Assembly (NCBI GenBank): GCA_036346395.1
Contig: CM070604.1
Coordinates: 53,161,003-53,225,002, forward strand
Direction: 5' to 3'
DNA from: Hsuehochloa calcarea
Lineage: Eukaryota > Streptophyta > Magnoliopsida > Poales > Poaceae
DNA: 64,000 nucleotides
Shown: positions 37,866 to 48,689 of the stretch, one piece after another
How positions within the stretch are numbered: the stretch's first letter is position 1
How the letters are laid out: each line of letters begins with the position of its first letter
Position numbers and translations under genes: made by a program
The notes under the pieces: generated by a model
The model's input: only the letters and a program-made list of their open reading frames with translations
Told to the model about the DNA's origin: nothing
The model's database searches: none

Positions 37866-38375
37866 CTCTCCACGCCGGGCCGGTATGTCGAAGTCGTCTG
37901 CACTCGCGATTGTATGATGTAAGTACATCGACAAGACAAAACGTAATAAGAATGTCAATTGTTCATAACTCACGCCATCCATGTAGATTGCTCCTGACGA
38001 CCGGATACGCCTGTGGCGATCGGCTCACCGCATGAGCCTTTCCTTGCCCTTGTCACGGATCGCCCACGCCGGGCCGGTGTGTCAAGTCGCCCATGTCTCG
38101 CGCTTGCATGATGTAAGTGCACCGATAGTGAAAATCATAAGAAGGATGTAATTTCTTCATAATCGACGTCAGGATACGGATGACGCCCGGCGATCGGATA
38201 CGCTGTGGGCGGCCGCTCACCATGAGCCTTTCCTTGCCCTTGTTACGGAATGTCCACGCCGGGCCGGTGTGTCAAGTCGCCCATGTCTCCGCGCTTGCAT
38301 GATGTAAGTACACCGATAGTGAAAAATCATAAGAAGGATGTAATTTCTTCATAATCGACGCTTGCATGAGCCTTC
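37866..38375 (+). repeat. About 190-bp tandem repeats, possible duplicated exons
   Basis: Three units starting near 37866, 38059 and 38248 (the last partial). Each has ccacgccgggccggt, then gcatgatgtaagt, then an AT-rich half, then gatcgg...ctca...catgagcctttcc. The atgatgtaagt word is a good splice donor at the same place in each unit, so this could be an exon plus intron copied in tandem on the plus strand. Confidence 0.65.
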
Positions 38376-38995
38376 CTTGTCGCCGATATGGATTACGCCG
38401 GAGTTTATCGGGTCCTCCTGCCTCCTCATCCGTACGTAAGGTTTCCACTGTGAGAAGTTCTCGCCCGCACCGAGTAGTTTAGCATGTACTCGCCGATGAA
38501 TGCCCCGTCGCACATCTCGGGCCGCTAATCCATCGAAGAAGTGGCAACGATCTCGGCCGCATTACGGGGATGAAGTTAAAAATTGAAGGAATTAAACATT
38601 GGGAGGAAAATCGATGCGCGCAAAGAAACGCTTACCATGTAGTGGCCGCGACTGTAGTACGCCCGGGCGGCCGTGTCCGGTGTGTGGATCAATGATCTCG
38701 CCGGCTCACCACACACACACCCTCGGACCGCAAACGTGGTGGCACCGAGCATCTTTCATTGAAAATCCGTATTTTAGTCGCTTTCTCTTCGCAAGAAGCG
38801 CTTGCGCTTCGCAACATCCTCTTGTAGAAGTTTGCCAAGAGTCCATAGCCGGTCTCGATAATTTTGCGCTGTACATAACAAGCAAGACAGAAAACTTTAA
38901 ATTACGACACCGAGTGACGACCGACGAACTAGGTCCATGGGACAATCCTTCATTGAGTGCCTGTGGGTCTTGCATATCCCGCACTTCACCGGCGG

Positions 38996-41389
38996 CTAAT
39001 ACCGCACGCTGACTAGCATCCATGTCATTCCGAAGCGCCAAGGCCCGCCGCCGCCTTCCCTATTCTCTTCAAGTCCTCGTTGGGACCCCAGCACCATGTC
39101 GGGCCAAAGATCCTTGTAGTTCATTTCCAAACCATACGAGTGAAACTCTCCGCCCATGTACCGAATAGGTGCCGCATGTCGTAGTACTCGAGATGTATGG
39201 TGTAGCCATCTGCCGATTTGCGCACATGCCTTGTACACGCGCGAGCATGGTTTGTGGAAGAGCTTTGGCTTGTTGCAGTGCATGTCGCCACATCACCTGT
39301 GGTGCATGCCTGCTTTTTTCCCCTAGCATGACTATTGACGATTTCCGGCTTGATCTCGATTACCGAGGTCGCCGATCACCAATGTCGTGCATTCGCCTTC
39401 TCCATCTTCCGATCCATGTGTCTCGCATGTTCTCTGACCACCGCTGCCTTCGCCCATCTGCCGCTTGGTCGGTGGCTCTATTCACGAATAACCAACGGTG
39501 CGAGTCCATGTCTCCCGGACAACCGCAGTGATAGGGAGCCCGCGCACACCTTTCAGACGCTATTGTAGACCTCGGACATGTTGGTCGCCATAACGCCGCA
39601 CTGCACCGCCTTTGTCATAGAGGAGGGACCATTTCTCCATTCAGAGCGTGGTCGTTAATCCACCGAGAAGGTTATGGCGCTACTAGGTTGCTCCTCTCCG
39701 GAGTGGACTCCTTGTATGTCTCGTAGTCCTGTTCAAGGTCTCTCCAAATAGACTCAAACTTCCGTCACGGTTCTCGCATACACAATGCCTTGAACGCCTT
39801 CATGAGTTCCCGATCATGAACCTGCGGAACAAGTTAGATGCAAGATGCCTCATGCACCACCGGATTGCACGCCGCTCCACCGTGAGATGGATCCATCCCA
39901 CGCCGCATGATGTTGATGGCCGCCAACAACCCAAAGATTGCGGTTCGTGACTAGGCAGACGCGGTCTGGCCTCCCACCACGCCCTCTTCACGCTCTCCAA
40001 GAACCACAACCACCGGATGTGTTCTCGCCTCGACAATGGCAAATGCAACCGGAGAAGTTGGTCATTCGTGATCGGCCGCCACCGCGTGAGGATGGTGCCC
40101 TTGTACTTCCCAAGGAGAAAAGTGCCATCCATCGTTAGCACGGACGGCAGAACTTGAAGCCCCCGATGGCCTAAGCGAAGCCCGTAACACCCTATCCAAG
40201 ATGAAGTGGTTGGGCCTTTTTCAAAGATCTTCACGCCCAAATTTGTTTATGTACGTGCGGGGTTTGATCCGCAACCGTGAAGCAATCTCGCACAAGGTTG
40301 TACGCCTTCGTATGTCCCGCATATAGTCTCGATGACTTTCGCTGGCTCGTTTAACCTTGTCAGAGCTAATCGGATAGCCAACCCGATTGACGACTTCCGA
40401 CATCATCACTTTGGGGAGACAGACACGCCCGCCTCAACTAGGTGCGTGATGAGGTTTGCAACATATGCGAAGTCACGCCCGATGTCGTTGCAGGGCTCGC
40501 CGAGCTCGCAGTGTGGTCGATCGCCTCTTGACCGTGAAGACCGAGCCAAAGATCTTTGCTCGGAGAGCGCCGACCTTGCCGTGGCAGCCTTCTACTATGC
40601 ACTTCACCGCAGACTGGTTGGACCGTGCACTCTGGTGACATTACACTACCGATGGACAAAGCGCATCGCGTTATAGCTTGTTGCACGCCACCTTGTTCGG
40701 AAGCGCCGCCTAACTAATAGGGTGTCGGCTTCAAACCCCCACCGGAGCCTTCTTCTTGCGTAGTACGAGCGAACGCACCGCGATATCATCAAGTCTCGAT
40801 GCCACGTAAGGACCACCGGCTTTGTAGCGCCCTCGCTTGCATTCATCCGAGCTTGGGTTTGTCCTCGCTTGACTCCAACCCGAGAGTCTCGTCCGGTAGA
40901 TACTGTGGCGATGCGCGGTCGACCACCATGTTTCCGCCTCATTTGGCTCAAAATTAGGCACGGATTTCTTCCGAGGCAAAGACATTCCGTGGCGCCATCT
41001 TCAGTTCGCCGCGCTTGCCGCTTGTACAGTGCCTCGGCATCATCGTGGTTTCCAGACGCCTATGTACGAAATTGACGACACCATAGGCTTCCCGTGAATG
41101 GCCGCCTGGCCGAGACAATCTCCATGTAACGCCTCCATGCTATGCTTCCATCCACCTTTACGAGCTCCCACACATAATTGGTGCAGTGATCGCCTCAATC
41201 ATAACTTTCTTCGCCCTGGCTCCGTGAGGAACTCCTCCTGATGCAAACTTCTTCACTGCGTGAATATTCATCGCGGGAGCCCTCCGCCGACCACCTTGTA
41301 ATCGGCATCTCGACAGTCCAACCCATCGTGTCCGCCAGACGAGCCCATCGCCGTAAAATACAATCAAGTCTTGCATGTTCAAAAATACC
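38996..41389 (-). pseudogene. MuDR-type transposase of MULE 1
   Basis: Read on the minus strand. The N-terminal part begins near 41380 with DLIVFYGDGLVW and MPITRWSAEGS. A zinc-binding FLYWCH/MuDR region lies around 40950-40450, a YPISSDKVKRA stretch near 40370, and the DDE core near 40150-39950, with TMDGTFLLGKYKGTIL followed by WLWFLESVKRA and then RWCMRHLASNLF near 39840. At the C-terminus (39280) a SWIM-type zinc finger is visible as HCNKPKLFHKPC, followed by MGGEFHSYGLEMN. Frames change often, and at several sites one A or T is missing from a CAG or CTG. It may be intact in the organism, but as written it is broken. Confidence 0.82.
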
Positions 41390-41394
41390 TAAAC

Positions 41395-41850
41395 CCACAA
41401 CAACCACTAAATAATTACGACTAATTAATTAGCACTAAACTAATTCATTACTACCGAACTAACTAATTACGACTAATTAACTATCTCTAAACTAACTAAT
41501 TACTATTGATTAATTACCACTACAAAATACCAAGATTTTATTTCCACTTACTTGATATGTCAGAAAAACTAATTACGACTAATTAATTAGCACTAAACTA
41601 ATTTATTACCAAAGTGAACTAACTAATTACTTACTAATTAGCTATCTATAAACTAACTAATTACTTGCTCATTAATTACCACTAAAAATACCAAGACTTT
41701 ATTTCCACTTACTTCATATGTCAGAACGATGACTACTAAACTAATTACTTACTAATTAATTAGCACTAAACTAATTCATTACTACTCGACTAACTAATTA
41801 CTACTAATTAATTACCTCTAAACTATCTAATTACGACTAGCTAACAAAGA
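41395..41850. repeat. AT-rich subterminal repeats of MULE 1
   Basis: Tandem, imperfect repeats of about 25-35 bases (ctaattacgactaattaatt, actaaactaactaatta). A longer period of about 170 bases is seen through two copies of accaagattttatttccact near 41530 and 41690. The same type of array fills 25715-26270 in the MULE end fragment. Confidence 0.8.
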
Positions 41851-42084
41851 CTAACTAATTACGACTACTTTAATAACGGCAAAAGCATAACACAAATTAC
41901 CCGCCTTCCGAGGAAGTAATAAATCACCCTTCTGAGGAAGTAATAAATCACCTTCTGAGGAAGAGTGACGAAGCGAGAAACAATTACCTCCCAATAAAAT
42001 TAATTATGTTACGCTCTTCGAGTTCTCACGACGAGCGCAAGAACGAATCAAACACAATTGATATGACCAAGAGCGAAAGCCGAG

Positions 42085-42100
42085 TTCGTATTTATAGCGA
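42085..42100 (-). promoter_or_regulatory. TATA box of the MULE 1 transposase promoter
   Basis: On the minus strand the sequence reads cgctataaatacg, with the TATA core at 42096-42089. It lies about 700 bases upstream of the transposase start, within the terminal region, as is usual for MULEs. The same box is conserved in the end fragment (26475-26468). Confidence 0.6.
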
Positions 42101-42680
42101 GTGAAGGAGGAGTCGCGTTTGGCGCCGGAATTCGTAAGTATTGAAGCCGAATTCTGGATGGAGCGGCAGATGTGCGGAGGAGGAGGATGGACGCGGGAAA
42201 TAGGGCCACCCAACATTTTTAATTCGTGCTCGCCACCACGCCAGGCAGGGCGGGCGCGGGCGCCGGCCGCCACGCCACGCTGGCCAACAGGCTCATACAT
42301 AGCGTCGCGCCAATATGGCCCATGGCGCGCAGTTAAAATTGCGCCACGCTTACGGGCGCGCAGAAGCTCGTCATGCGCCTTATACGGCGTCACATGCGCT
42401 AGAAGCGCAGTTCGGCTCAAGGCCACACACCAGCCATGGCCGCATAAGTGGTTGCAACAAATACAGCGCAGCTGGGCACACAGGTGGCCACATGGCGTTG
42501 GGCGGGCAAGGCTGCGCACACGCCAGTATATGCCGGCAAGCAAGTTCGCGCTACAGACGCTGTCGCTTCGCCATACCGGCGCAGTTCGGCAGGCGCCAAT
42601 TGCGCTAATTTTGTAAATATAAATAATGCTGTTAAAATCGCAAATACGATATCAAAATCGACCGTATCGGCCAAAAATAT

Positions 42681-43941
42681 AAGACTGAACATAAGAGGCG
42701 TCCGCTTTTTTTTTTCGTGCATGCGTGTACTATCATTGCCCATATTTAATTTGCCAAAATGGCCTCCCTAAATGCCAACTCATCAAGGTGACCGAAGCAA
42801 AAGCATCTAAGAGAGCACGGGAGACGCATGCTGATGCTGCTGGTAGCATCAGCAGACACGCGGGCATACGTGCAGAGAGTTCCATCCCGCGTGGCGTCGG
42901 TCACGGGCGCCACGTGGGCGGGGGGAGCCCAACGGTAACAAGAACGGGGAGGGGGTGCGTCACGTGCCGCGCACCTGACCCCGTCTCCACTCCACGCCGC
43001 AACGGTCACATTGACCAAAGCAACGGTCACATCCCGGACCACCCCCACGGCCGTCCGGTCCCGATCCGACGGCGCAGGCGGGGTGGACGCAGCGCCTGGG
43101 GATTCCCGCCGCCACACTGTCAAAACCGTTCTTTTCCTCCTTGGCCCGCCGCCACACCAGAGAGGCAGAGTTGAGAGGAGAGAGCAGAGCGAGAGAGGAG
43201 GAGTGGTAATGGTGAGGCAAGAATAGTAGCCGAGTATTAGGGCATAGCCAGGGACAAGCACGTCTCCATCTCCATCGCCATTTGCATCGCATCGCATCCA
43301 TCTTAGCAGCTAGATGTCCTAGTGTAGTCCCCTGTTTCTTGGTTTCCTGTGGGGGAGTGGTTTCTTCATTTTTCTTTTCTGTTTTTTGTTTGCATTTTCT
43401 TAACAAATGGAGGTGTTGGGGTTTGCCGGTTGCCGCTCACCGGGTTTCACCGTTGTCGCCGGTGAGGAGGCCGCGCGAGCTCTGCAGAGGGTGAGCAGCC
43501 CCGGCATGCTCCGCCGCGTCCAGTCTTCCTAGATGTTTTAGGCCATTTGTTCTTAGCTCCTATTCTTTGATTCTTTTGTACTAAGCATTCTACAAAACCC
43601 CATTCTTTCCCTGCATATACAGCATAACATACACACAACCATCACTTTCCTTTTTTTCACTCTTTTTTTTTCTTTACCCATAGGGAACTGACCAAATTCG
43701 CGCCAAGATCCTCTGTTTTTAACTCCTCTTTCTTTTTGTACACCGATCGATTCCCATACACCACCACAGAGAAGCTTAAGAAGTAGCCAGATAGCAAAGA
43801 GAGAGTAGAGACTAGAGAGGGAGAGAACAGAGGAAGAAGAAGGCAGAGAGGGGGAAGAAGAAGAAGAAGAAGACGACGTAGAGGAGGAGGGTAGTAGGTA
43901 AGAGGTAGGCACGTCGCATCCGGCCGTGACGTGTCTCCGGG
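42681..43941 (+). promoter_or_regulatory. DLT promoter and long 5' leader
   Basis: About 1.25 kb between the MULE and the DLT start codon. Two perfect G-boxes (CACGTG) lie at 42911-42916 and 42961-42966, 50 bases apart. A GA-rich leader runs from 43795 to 43885 (gaggagg, agaagaag). A 41-codon upstream reading frame is at 43407. Rice DLT is known to be a target of the brassinosteroid factor BZR1; G-boxes can bind BZR1/bHLH factors, but that link is inferred here. Confidence 0.6.
43407..43532 (+). CDS. Upstream open reading frame in the DLT leader, 41 aa
   Basis: Begins with ATG in a good context (acaaATGG) and reads MEVLGFAGCRSPGFTVVAGE to a stop after MLRRVQSS. It is a GC-rich island in an otherwise AT-rich leader, as expected if its peptide, not only its length, is under selection. 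It ends 409 bases before the DLT start codon. It could be a conserved peptide uORF that controls DLT translation, or part of a separate small gene. I do not recognise the peptide. Confidence 0.5.
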   Translation: MEVLGFAGCRSPGFTVVAGEEAARALQRVSSPGMLRRVQSS

Positions 43942-45771
43942 ATGTTGGCTGGTTGCTCGTTCTCGTCGAGGCATCAGATGAGCACCACGCAGCGCTTTGA
44001 CATCCTCCCCTGCGGCTTCTCCAAGCGGAGCAACCGCGGCGACGGTGCCGCCCCGCGCGTCGCGGGCGACGCCAGGAGCAGCAGCACCTGCTCCTTCCGG
44101 ACTCACCCGGCCCCGCCGGTCACCCAGGCCGTGTCCTGGGGCGCCAAGCCGGAGCCCGGCGGTAATGGCGGCGGCGTCTGGGAAAGGAACAGAGCTGTTA
44201 AGCGGGCGCATGAGGAGGAAGTGGCTGAGGAGTATGGCCCCATTGTTCGCGCCAAGCGGACAAGAATGGGCAGCGACGGCGATGAGGTATGGTTCCATCA
44301 ATCCATTGCAGGGACAATGCAAGAGACTGCAGCAGGAGAAGGAGAAGAGGCTGAAGAGGAGAAGGTCTTCTTGGTGCCCAGCGCCGCGGCGTTCCCCCAC
44401 GGCATGGCCGCGGGGCCGTCGCTTGCCGCGGCCAAGAAGGAGGAGTACAGCAAGTCGCCGTCCCACTCGTCGTCCTCGTCGGGCACGGACGGCGGCTCGT
44501 CAGCAATGCCGCCGCCGCCGCCGCCCAAGGTCCACGCGAGGAACGGCGTGCCGTCGCCCGGGGTGGCGGAGCGGGAGGCGCTGGAGCTCGTGGGCGCGCT
44601 CACCGCGTGCGCCGACTCCCTCGCTGCCTGCAACCACGACGCCGCCAACTACTACCTGGCGCGGCTCGGCGAGACGGCTTCGGCAGCGGGGCCCACCCCG
44701 ATGCACCGCGTGGCCGCCTACTTTGCCGAGGCGCTCGCGCTCCGCGTTGTGCGGATGTGGCCGCACGTGTTCGACATCACCCCGCCGCGAGAGCTCACCG
44801 ACGACGCCATCAACGACGACGACGCCATGGCGCTGCGGATACTAAACAGCATCACTCCCATCCCAAGGTTCCTGCACTTCACGCTCAACGAGCGGCTCCT
44901 GCGCGCCTTCGAGGGGCACGAGCGCGTCCACATCATCGACTTCGACATCAAGCAGGGGCTCCAGTGGCCGAGCCTGCTGCAGAGCCTGGCCGCGCGGCCG
45001 GAGCCCCCGGCGCACGTGCGGATCACCGGCGTCGGCGAGTCGAGGCAGGGGCTGCAAGAGACTGGCGCGCGGCTGGCACGCGTGGCTACCGCGCTCGGCT
45101 TCGCGTTTGAGTTCCACGCCGTGGTGGACCGGCTCGAGGACGTCCGCCTGTGGATGCTCCACGTGAAGCGCGGCGAGTGCGTCGCCTTGAACTGCGTCCT
45201 CACAATGCACCGCCTGCTCCGCGACGAGACCGGCGGCGCGCTCGCCGACTTCCTCGGGCTGGCGCGCAGCACGGGCGCCGCCATCCTCCTCCTCGGCGAG
45301 CACGAGGGCGGGCTCAACTCCGGGCGGTGGGAGGCGCGGTTCGCGTGCGCACTGCGGTACTACGCCGCGGCGTTCGACGCGGTTGACGCGGCCGGGCTGG
45401 CGGACGCCAGTCCGGCGAGGGCCAAGGCGGAGGAGATGTTCGCGCGGGAGATCCGCAACGCGGTGGCGTTCGAGGGCGCCGACCGGATCGAGCGGCACGA
45501 GAGCTTCGCGGGGTGGCGGCGGCGCATGGAGGACGGCGGGTTCAAGAACGCCGGCATCGGCGACCGCGAGGCGATGCAGGGGCGCATGATCGCGAGGATG
45601 TTCGCGCCGGACAAGTACAGCGTGCAGGCGCAGGGCGACGGCGAGGGGCTCACGCTCCGGTGGCTGGACCAGGCGCTCTACACCGTGACGGCATGGACGC
45701 CGGCGAGCGAGGGTGCAGGAGGCAGCACGGTGTCTGCGTCCACCACAGCATCCCATTCGCAGCAAAGCTAA
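43942..45771 (+). CDS. DLT: GRAS-family regulator DLT (SCL28-type)
   Basis: Single-exon gene of 609 residues. The N-terminus MLAGCSFSSRHQMSTTQRFD matches rice DLT (OsGRAS32, SMOS2, D62) as I remember it, and the tail STVSASTTASHSQQS matches too. A variable N-terminal half carries a nuclear-type basic stretch (RAKRTRMG), an acidic run, a Ser-rich tract and six prolines (about residue 190). The GRAS domain starts near 209 (EREALELVGALTACADSLAA), with VHIIDFDIKQGLQWP at 329, a middle LHRII/PFYRE region and the closing SAW part (LTLRWLDQALYTVTAW). In rice it promotes brassinosteroid responses downstream of the GSK2 kinase and sets plant height, tillering and organ size; it acts in the nucleus, with SMOS1 as a partner. 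The frame is clean and the codon use strongly GC-rich, so it looks functional. Confidence 0.95.
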   Translation: MLAGCSFSSRHQMSTTQRFDILPCGFSKRSNRGDGAAPRVAGDARSSSTCSFRTHPAPPVTQAVSWGAKPEPGGNGGGVWERNRAVKRAHEEEVAEEYGPIVRAKRTRMGSDGDEVWFHQSIAGTMQETAAGEGEEAEEEKVFLVPSAAAFPHGMAAGPSLAAAKKEEYSKSPSHSSSSSGTDGGSSAMPPPPPPKVHARNGVPSPGVAEREALELVGALTACADSLAACNHDAANYYLARLGETASAAGPTPMHRVAAYFAEALALRVVRMWPHVFDITPPRELTDDAINDDDAMALRILNSITPIPRFLHFTLNERLLRAFEGHERVHIIDFDIKQGLQWPSLLQSLAARPEPPAHVRITGVGESRQGLQETGARLARVATALGFAFEFHAVVDRLEDVRLWMLHVKRGECVALNCVLTMHRLLRDETGGALADFLGLARSTGAAILLLGEHEGGLNSGRWEARFACALRYYAAAFDAVDAAGLADASPARAKAEEMFAREIRNAVAFEGADRIERHESFAGWRRRMEDGGFKNAGIGDREAMQGRMIARMFAPDKYSVQAQGDGEGLTLRWLDQALYTVTAWTPASEGAGGSTVSASTTASHSQQS

Positions 45772-46640
45772 ATGGAGGCCAAGTGAAGTGAAGAAAGAAC
45801 AAGCCTTTTTTCAGTGGTTCTTTTGTTGTCAATGATGATTCATTAGTTCATACAGTCTGACCATTCTTTTATACACTCGGAAGAAGAACAGAAAGAAAGG
45901 AGTAGTTTTTCTCTTTTGTTTTATAGTGATAGGAGGAAAGATTCAATTGCTATTAGATGTAATTCTTTATTCTTTTGGCTGTTGAGTTCCCTGCAAAACT
46001 TAGCTGCATGCAGAAGAAGCAAAAGGAGTTGTGTAGATTGGCAGGGGCAGCTCACAGTTGTTATACATTACATTGTAATGTTTTGTTCGGACTTCAGAGT
46101 CAGATTGAAATGGAGTCATATCTCATATGCTACTTCATCTCTCATGCTGAAGATTGTATCATGGGAAATATGTGCCTTGAATTGTAGTTTCATTTGTCAA
46201 CTGCTAAAATACGATCTACTGATTACCTATAATGTGTAGAACCGGCCTTGTCATTGTGATCGCCTTGGCCTTGTCTTCAGAGCTCACAGTTTAGTGTGTC
46301 CGATGAAGTGCTGACGCTGCAGATCTTGTCACTGGAGCTGAAAAAAATGTGAAGACTGTTAATAGACAAGAGGGTCTCGTAATTAATTTACCTTTAGCAC
46401 AGATTTCACATACAAAGTATGATAGATCAGGAATATTTTTGAACTTCAAGTTATAGCCAGCAGAATGTTATAATATCTAATGCATCATATTGTCTTCAGG
46501 ATGACCTAGACATTCATATCACGTTCTAAATAGTTCGGGGTCTTTAACCAAGACGCTCATCGTAACATACTCTTTATCGCGTTTAATAAATGCGTAGTAC
46601 AATCCAGAGAAGAACGTATGGAGTTTCTCTACTATTTCTT
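45772..46640. other. DLT 3' flank
   Basis: The first several hundred bases hold the probable 3' UTR, AT-rich with repeated tttt and ttctttt runs. Nothing else is recognised up to 46640. Confidence 0.5.
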
Positions 46641-46653
46641 TCCGATGTCCTTA

Positions 46654-46860
46654 TTTCTTAATAATGAGAATGTACTCAGAACCATTTTCTTTCTTTCTTT
46701 CCACGTGGAAATTATTATTTGTGATATCTTTGAAACTTAGTAGAGTTCGAGTTAAGTTCGGGAACAATAATGCATTCTCAATTATTATTTGTGTTCCCAT
46801 CGGTAAGATTACCGTGACTCTTCTAGCGTCGTCGTTGATGCCTGGCATGGCACAGCTTCG
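46654..46860 (-). pseudogene. Copia polyprotein fragment
   Basis: On the minus strand the residues VILPMGTQIIIENALLFPNL and LLSFKDITNNNFHVE are typical of the Copia region just before the integrase, where the pattern is ILP.GT...I.NALF.P...R.LLSFKDI. It is a lone fragment of about 65 residues with no LTR or pol next to it. A hAT-like element begins 35 bases further on. Confidence 0.7.
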
Positions 46861-47049
46861 CTCTTGGCCGGAGGCGACACTCAAGGCAATGACTAGGGCT
46901 GAAAAAATAGCTCGAGACTCGTGAGCTAGCTCGGCTGGAAATAAGCTTGAGCAGGCTCGACTTGGGGCTCGTGATGTTTTCAAGTCGAGCCGAGCTGAGC
47001 CCCTTGCCTAGCTCGTTTGGCTCGTGGGCTGGTTGCCAGCCCAACCCAG

Positions 47050-48664
47050 TGTTAGTGATATGCCCTAGATGTAATTATAGAGATGATTATATTACATCTA
47101 CATTTATGTGTTATTCTGTTCCTTGAATGAATCATCAGCTATAAAGATTAACGAGTATGTGACTTGTTGGTGAAGCTCTTTTAACTTATGATGATATCGT
47201 TCTAAATGTATCCCTAGTAGGATGTCACTGGTCGGAACACTAGTGACTCTATCGACCAACACATGTATTGATTGATGACTATGTTTCACCGGTCAAGAAT
47301 ATAGAGATATTGAATCAATAATGTGAACACATATGGGAGAACATGGTGTTGGATTGACCTACCTTGAGACACTACTGAGATTGTTATGCTTTCATGTGTC
47401 ATCAGTTGGTCTCAAGTAATGATGATATATAAATCCTTAGACCTGAGATCAGCATGATTTCCTACATGTGTAAGAGTACACTTTGGGGTTGCCAAACGCT
47501 ATTCCGCAACTGGGTAGTCATAAAGGTAGCTTTCGAGTATGCTATGAAACATGTGGAGGAATGCGATTGATCGGATATAAAATTTGTCCATCCTAACATC
47601 ACATGAGAGATATCTCTGGCCCCTCGATGTGGTCGGATAAGGAAAGTGCATGGCCATGCCGCTGGTGGTCGAAGAGTTCGACCGCATGAAGTTATCCGAT
47701 ACTTGATCGAGAAAGTATTGAATAGTCCATGGGTGACACAACATCTCACCTGGAGTTCAACCAGATATCATGAGGCAAATGGAGAATACATGAGCATGTC
47801 TTTTAGTTCGATCAGATACGGACTAGTCGTATAGAGATACGAGTTGGTCGTAGTATGGTCGAAACCTGGTCATAAGGTGTTACGAACTGGTCGAGACTAT
47901 ATATGATCTGGTCGTATATAGATACGAGCTGATTGTTAGTAATAAGGACCTGGTCGTAGATCATATTACATTAAAGTTCGTACGATATAATTCATGTGTA
48001 TTCGGGAATCGTTATGTCCTGCTAGGTGCCGTTGACGACTCGTGATCGGAAAGGAGTTTTCGAGTCACAACCGATTATGCATGAACCTACATGGTCACAC
48101 ACTTAACATGTTAGAACAACCCAGTATAGATGTGATTTGTCAAACGTGTTCGAATAGGATCCGTCATGGGCACTATTTAAGGAGATGCTTGAAGCTGTTG
48201 GGTACATATAGAGGTAACAGAGTAGACACACGACAAGAGTTGACATGAGTTGCTCTAAACCCTAGCCGCCATCTTCTTGAAAGAGCCTTCACGTGCGACT
48301 TGGTGCTAGCATACCGGCGTACGGTATTCCTGCCCTGGACGTGTGGATACCGTAGAGACGCTACTGCGGTTGCTGTTGTGCTCGAGGATGATCTGTGACA
48401 TTGCAAGGAAAGCGATCGGTTACTGGAGAAGACGATCGACGACTACTACGCTGGACAATCAACTGCGATAATGATCAACTACGTTGGACGATAAACTACG
48501 ATCATTACTTCGACGCTCTTCGTTGGACCAGGCTGCTCTAACTCTTCTTCCGCTGCATTGGTTGTCTGGTGTAATGATCTGTGATCTCTTACGTGCATGA
48601 CATCCTGGTTTACGTGGTAGAATTTTTGTTTTGTCAGCTAGCATAGTCTACCCGTATCCCTTCA
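47050..48664. mobile_element. Solo LTR, Angela/BARE-like Copia, 1615 bp
   Basis: Starts TGTTAGTGATATGCCCTAGA and ends TATCCCTTCA, with a perfect 5-bp target duplication CCCAG at 47045-47049 and 48665-48669. The start (tgttagtgatatgccctaga against the tgttggaaatatgccctaga of BARE/Angela) and the middle (caactgggtagtcataaaggtagct, then gagagatatctctggcccc) match that family as I remember it. No internal region or second LTR is present, so it arose by LTR-LTR recombination. Confidence 0.9.
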
Positions 48665-48689
48665 CCCAGTCTCGCTAGACACTGTGTGT

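Larger units (their letters stand above)
31891..42680. mobile_element. Large Mutator-like element (MULE 1), about 10.8 kb
   Basis: The ends are inverted: the left end reads tttttggccgatac at 31891 and then ttttgatatcgtatttgcg. The reverse complement of the right end reads tttttggccgatac (from about 42680) and then the same ttttgatatcgtatttgcg. Inside are a plant-mobile-domain gene on the plus strand and a MuDR-type transposase on the minus strand, so the inverted ends enclose the expected cargo. A possible imperfect target duplication is agacttgaa on the left versus agactgaa on the right. The interior has many single-base losses. Confidence 0.85.

Noticed and set aside
44842..45765. 307-codon frame on the minus strand of DLT
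   Set aside because: Antisense shadow of the GC-rich GRAS coding sequence, with no family resemblance.
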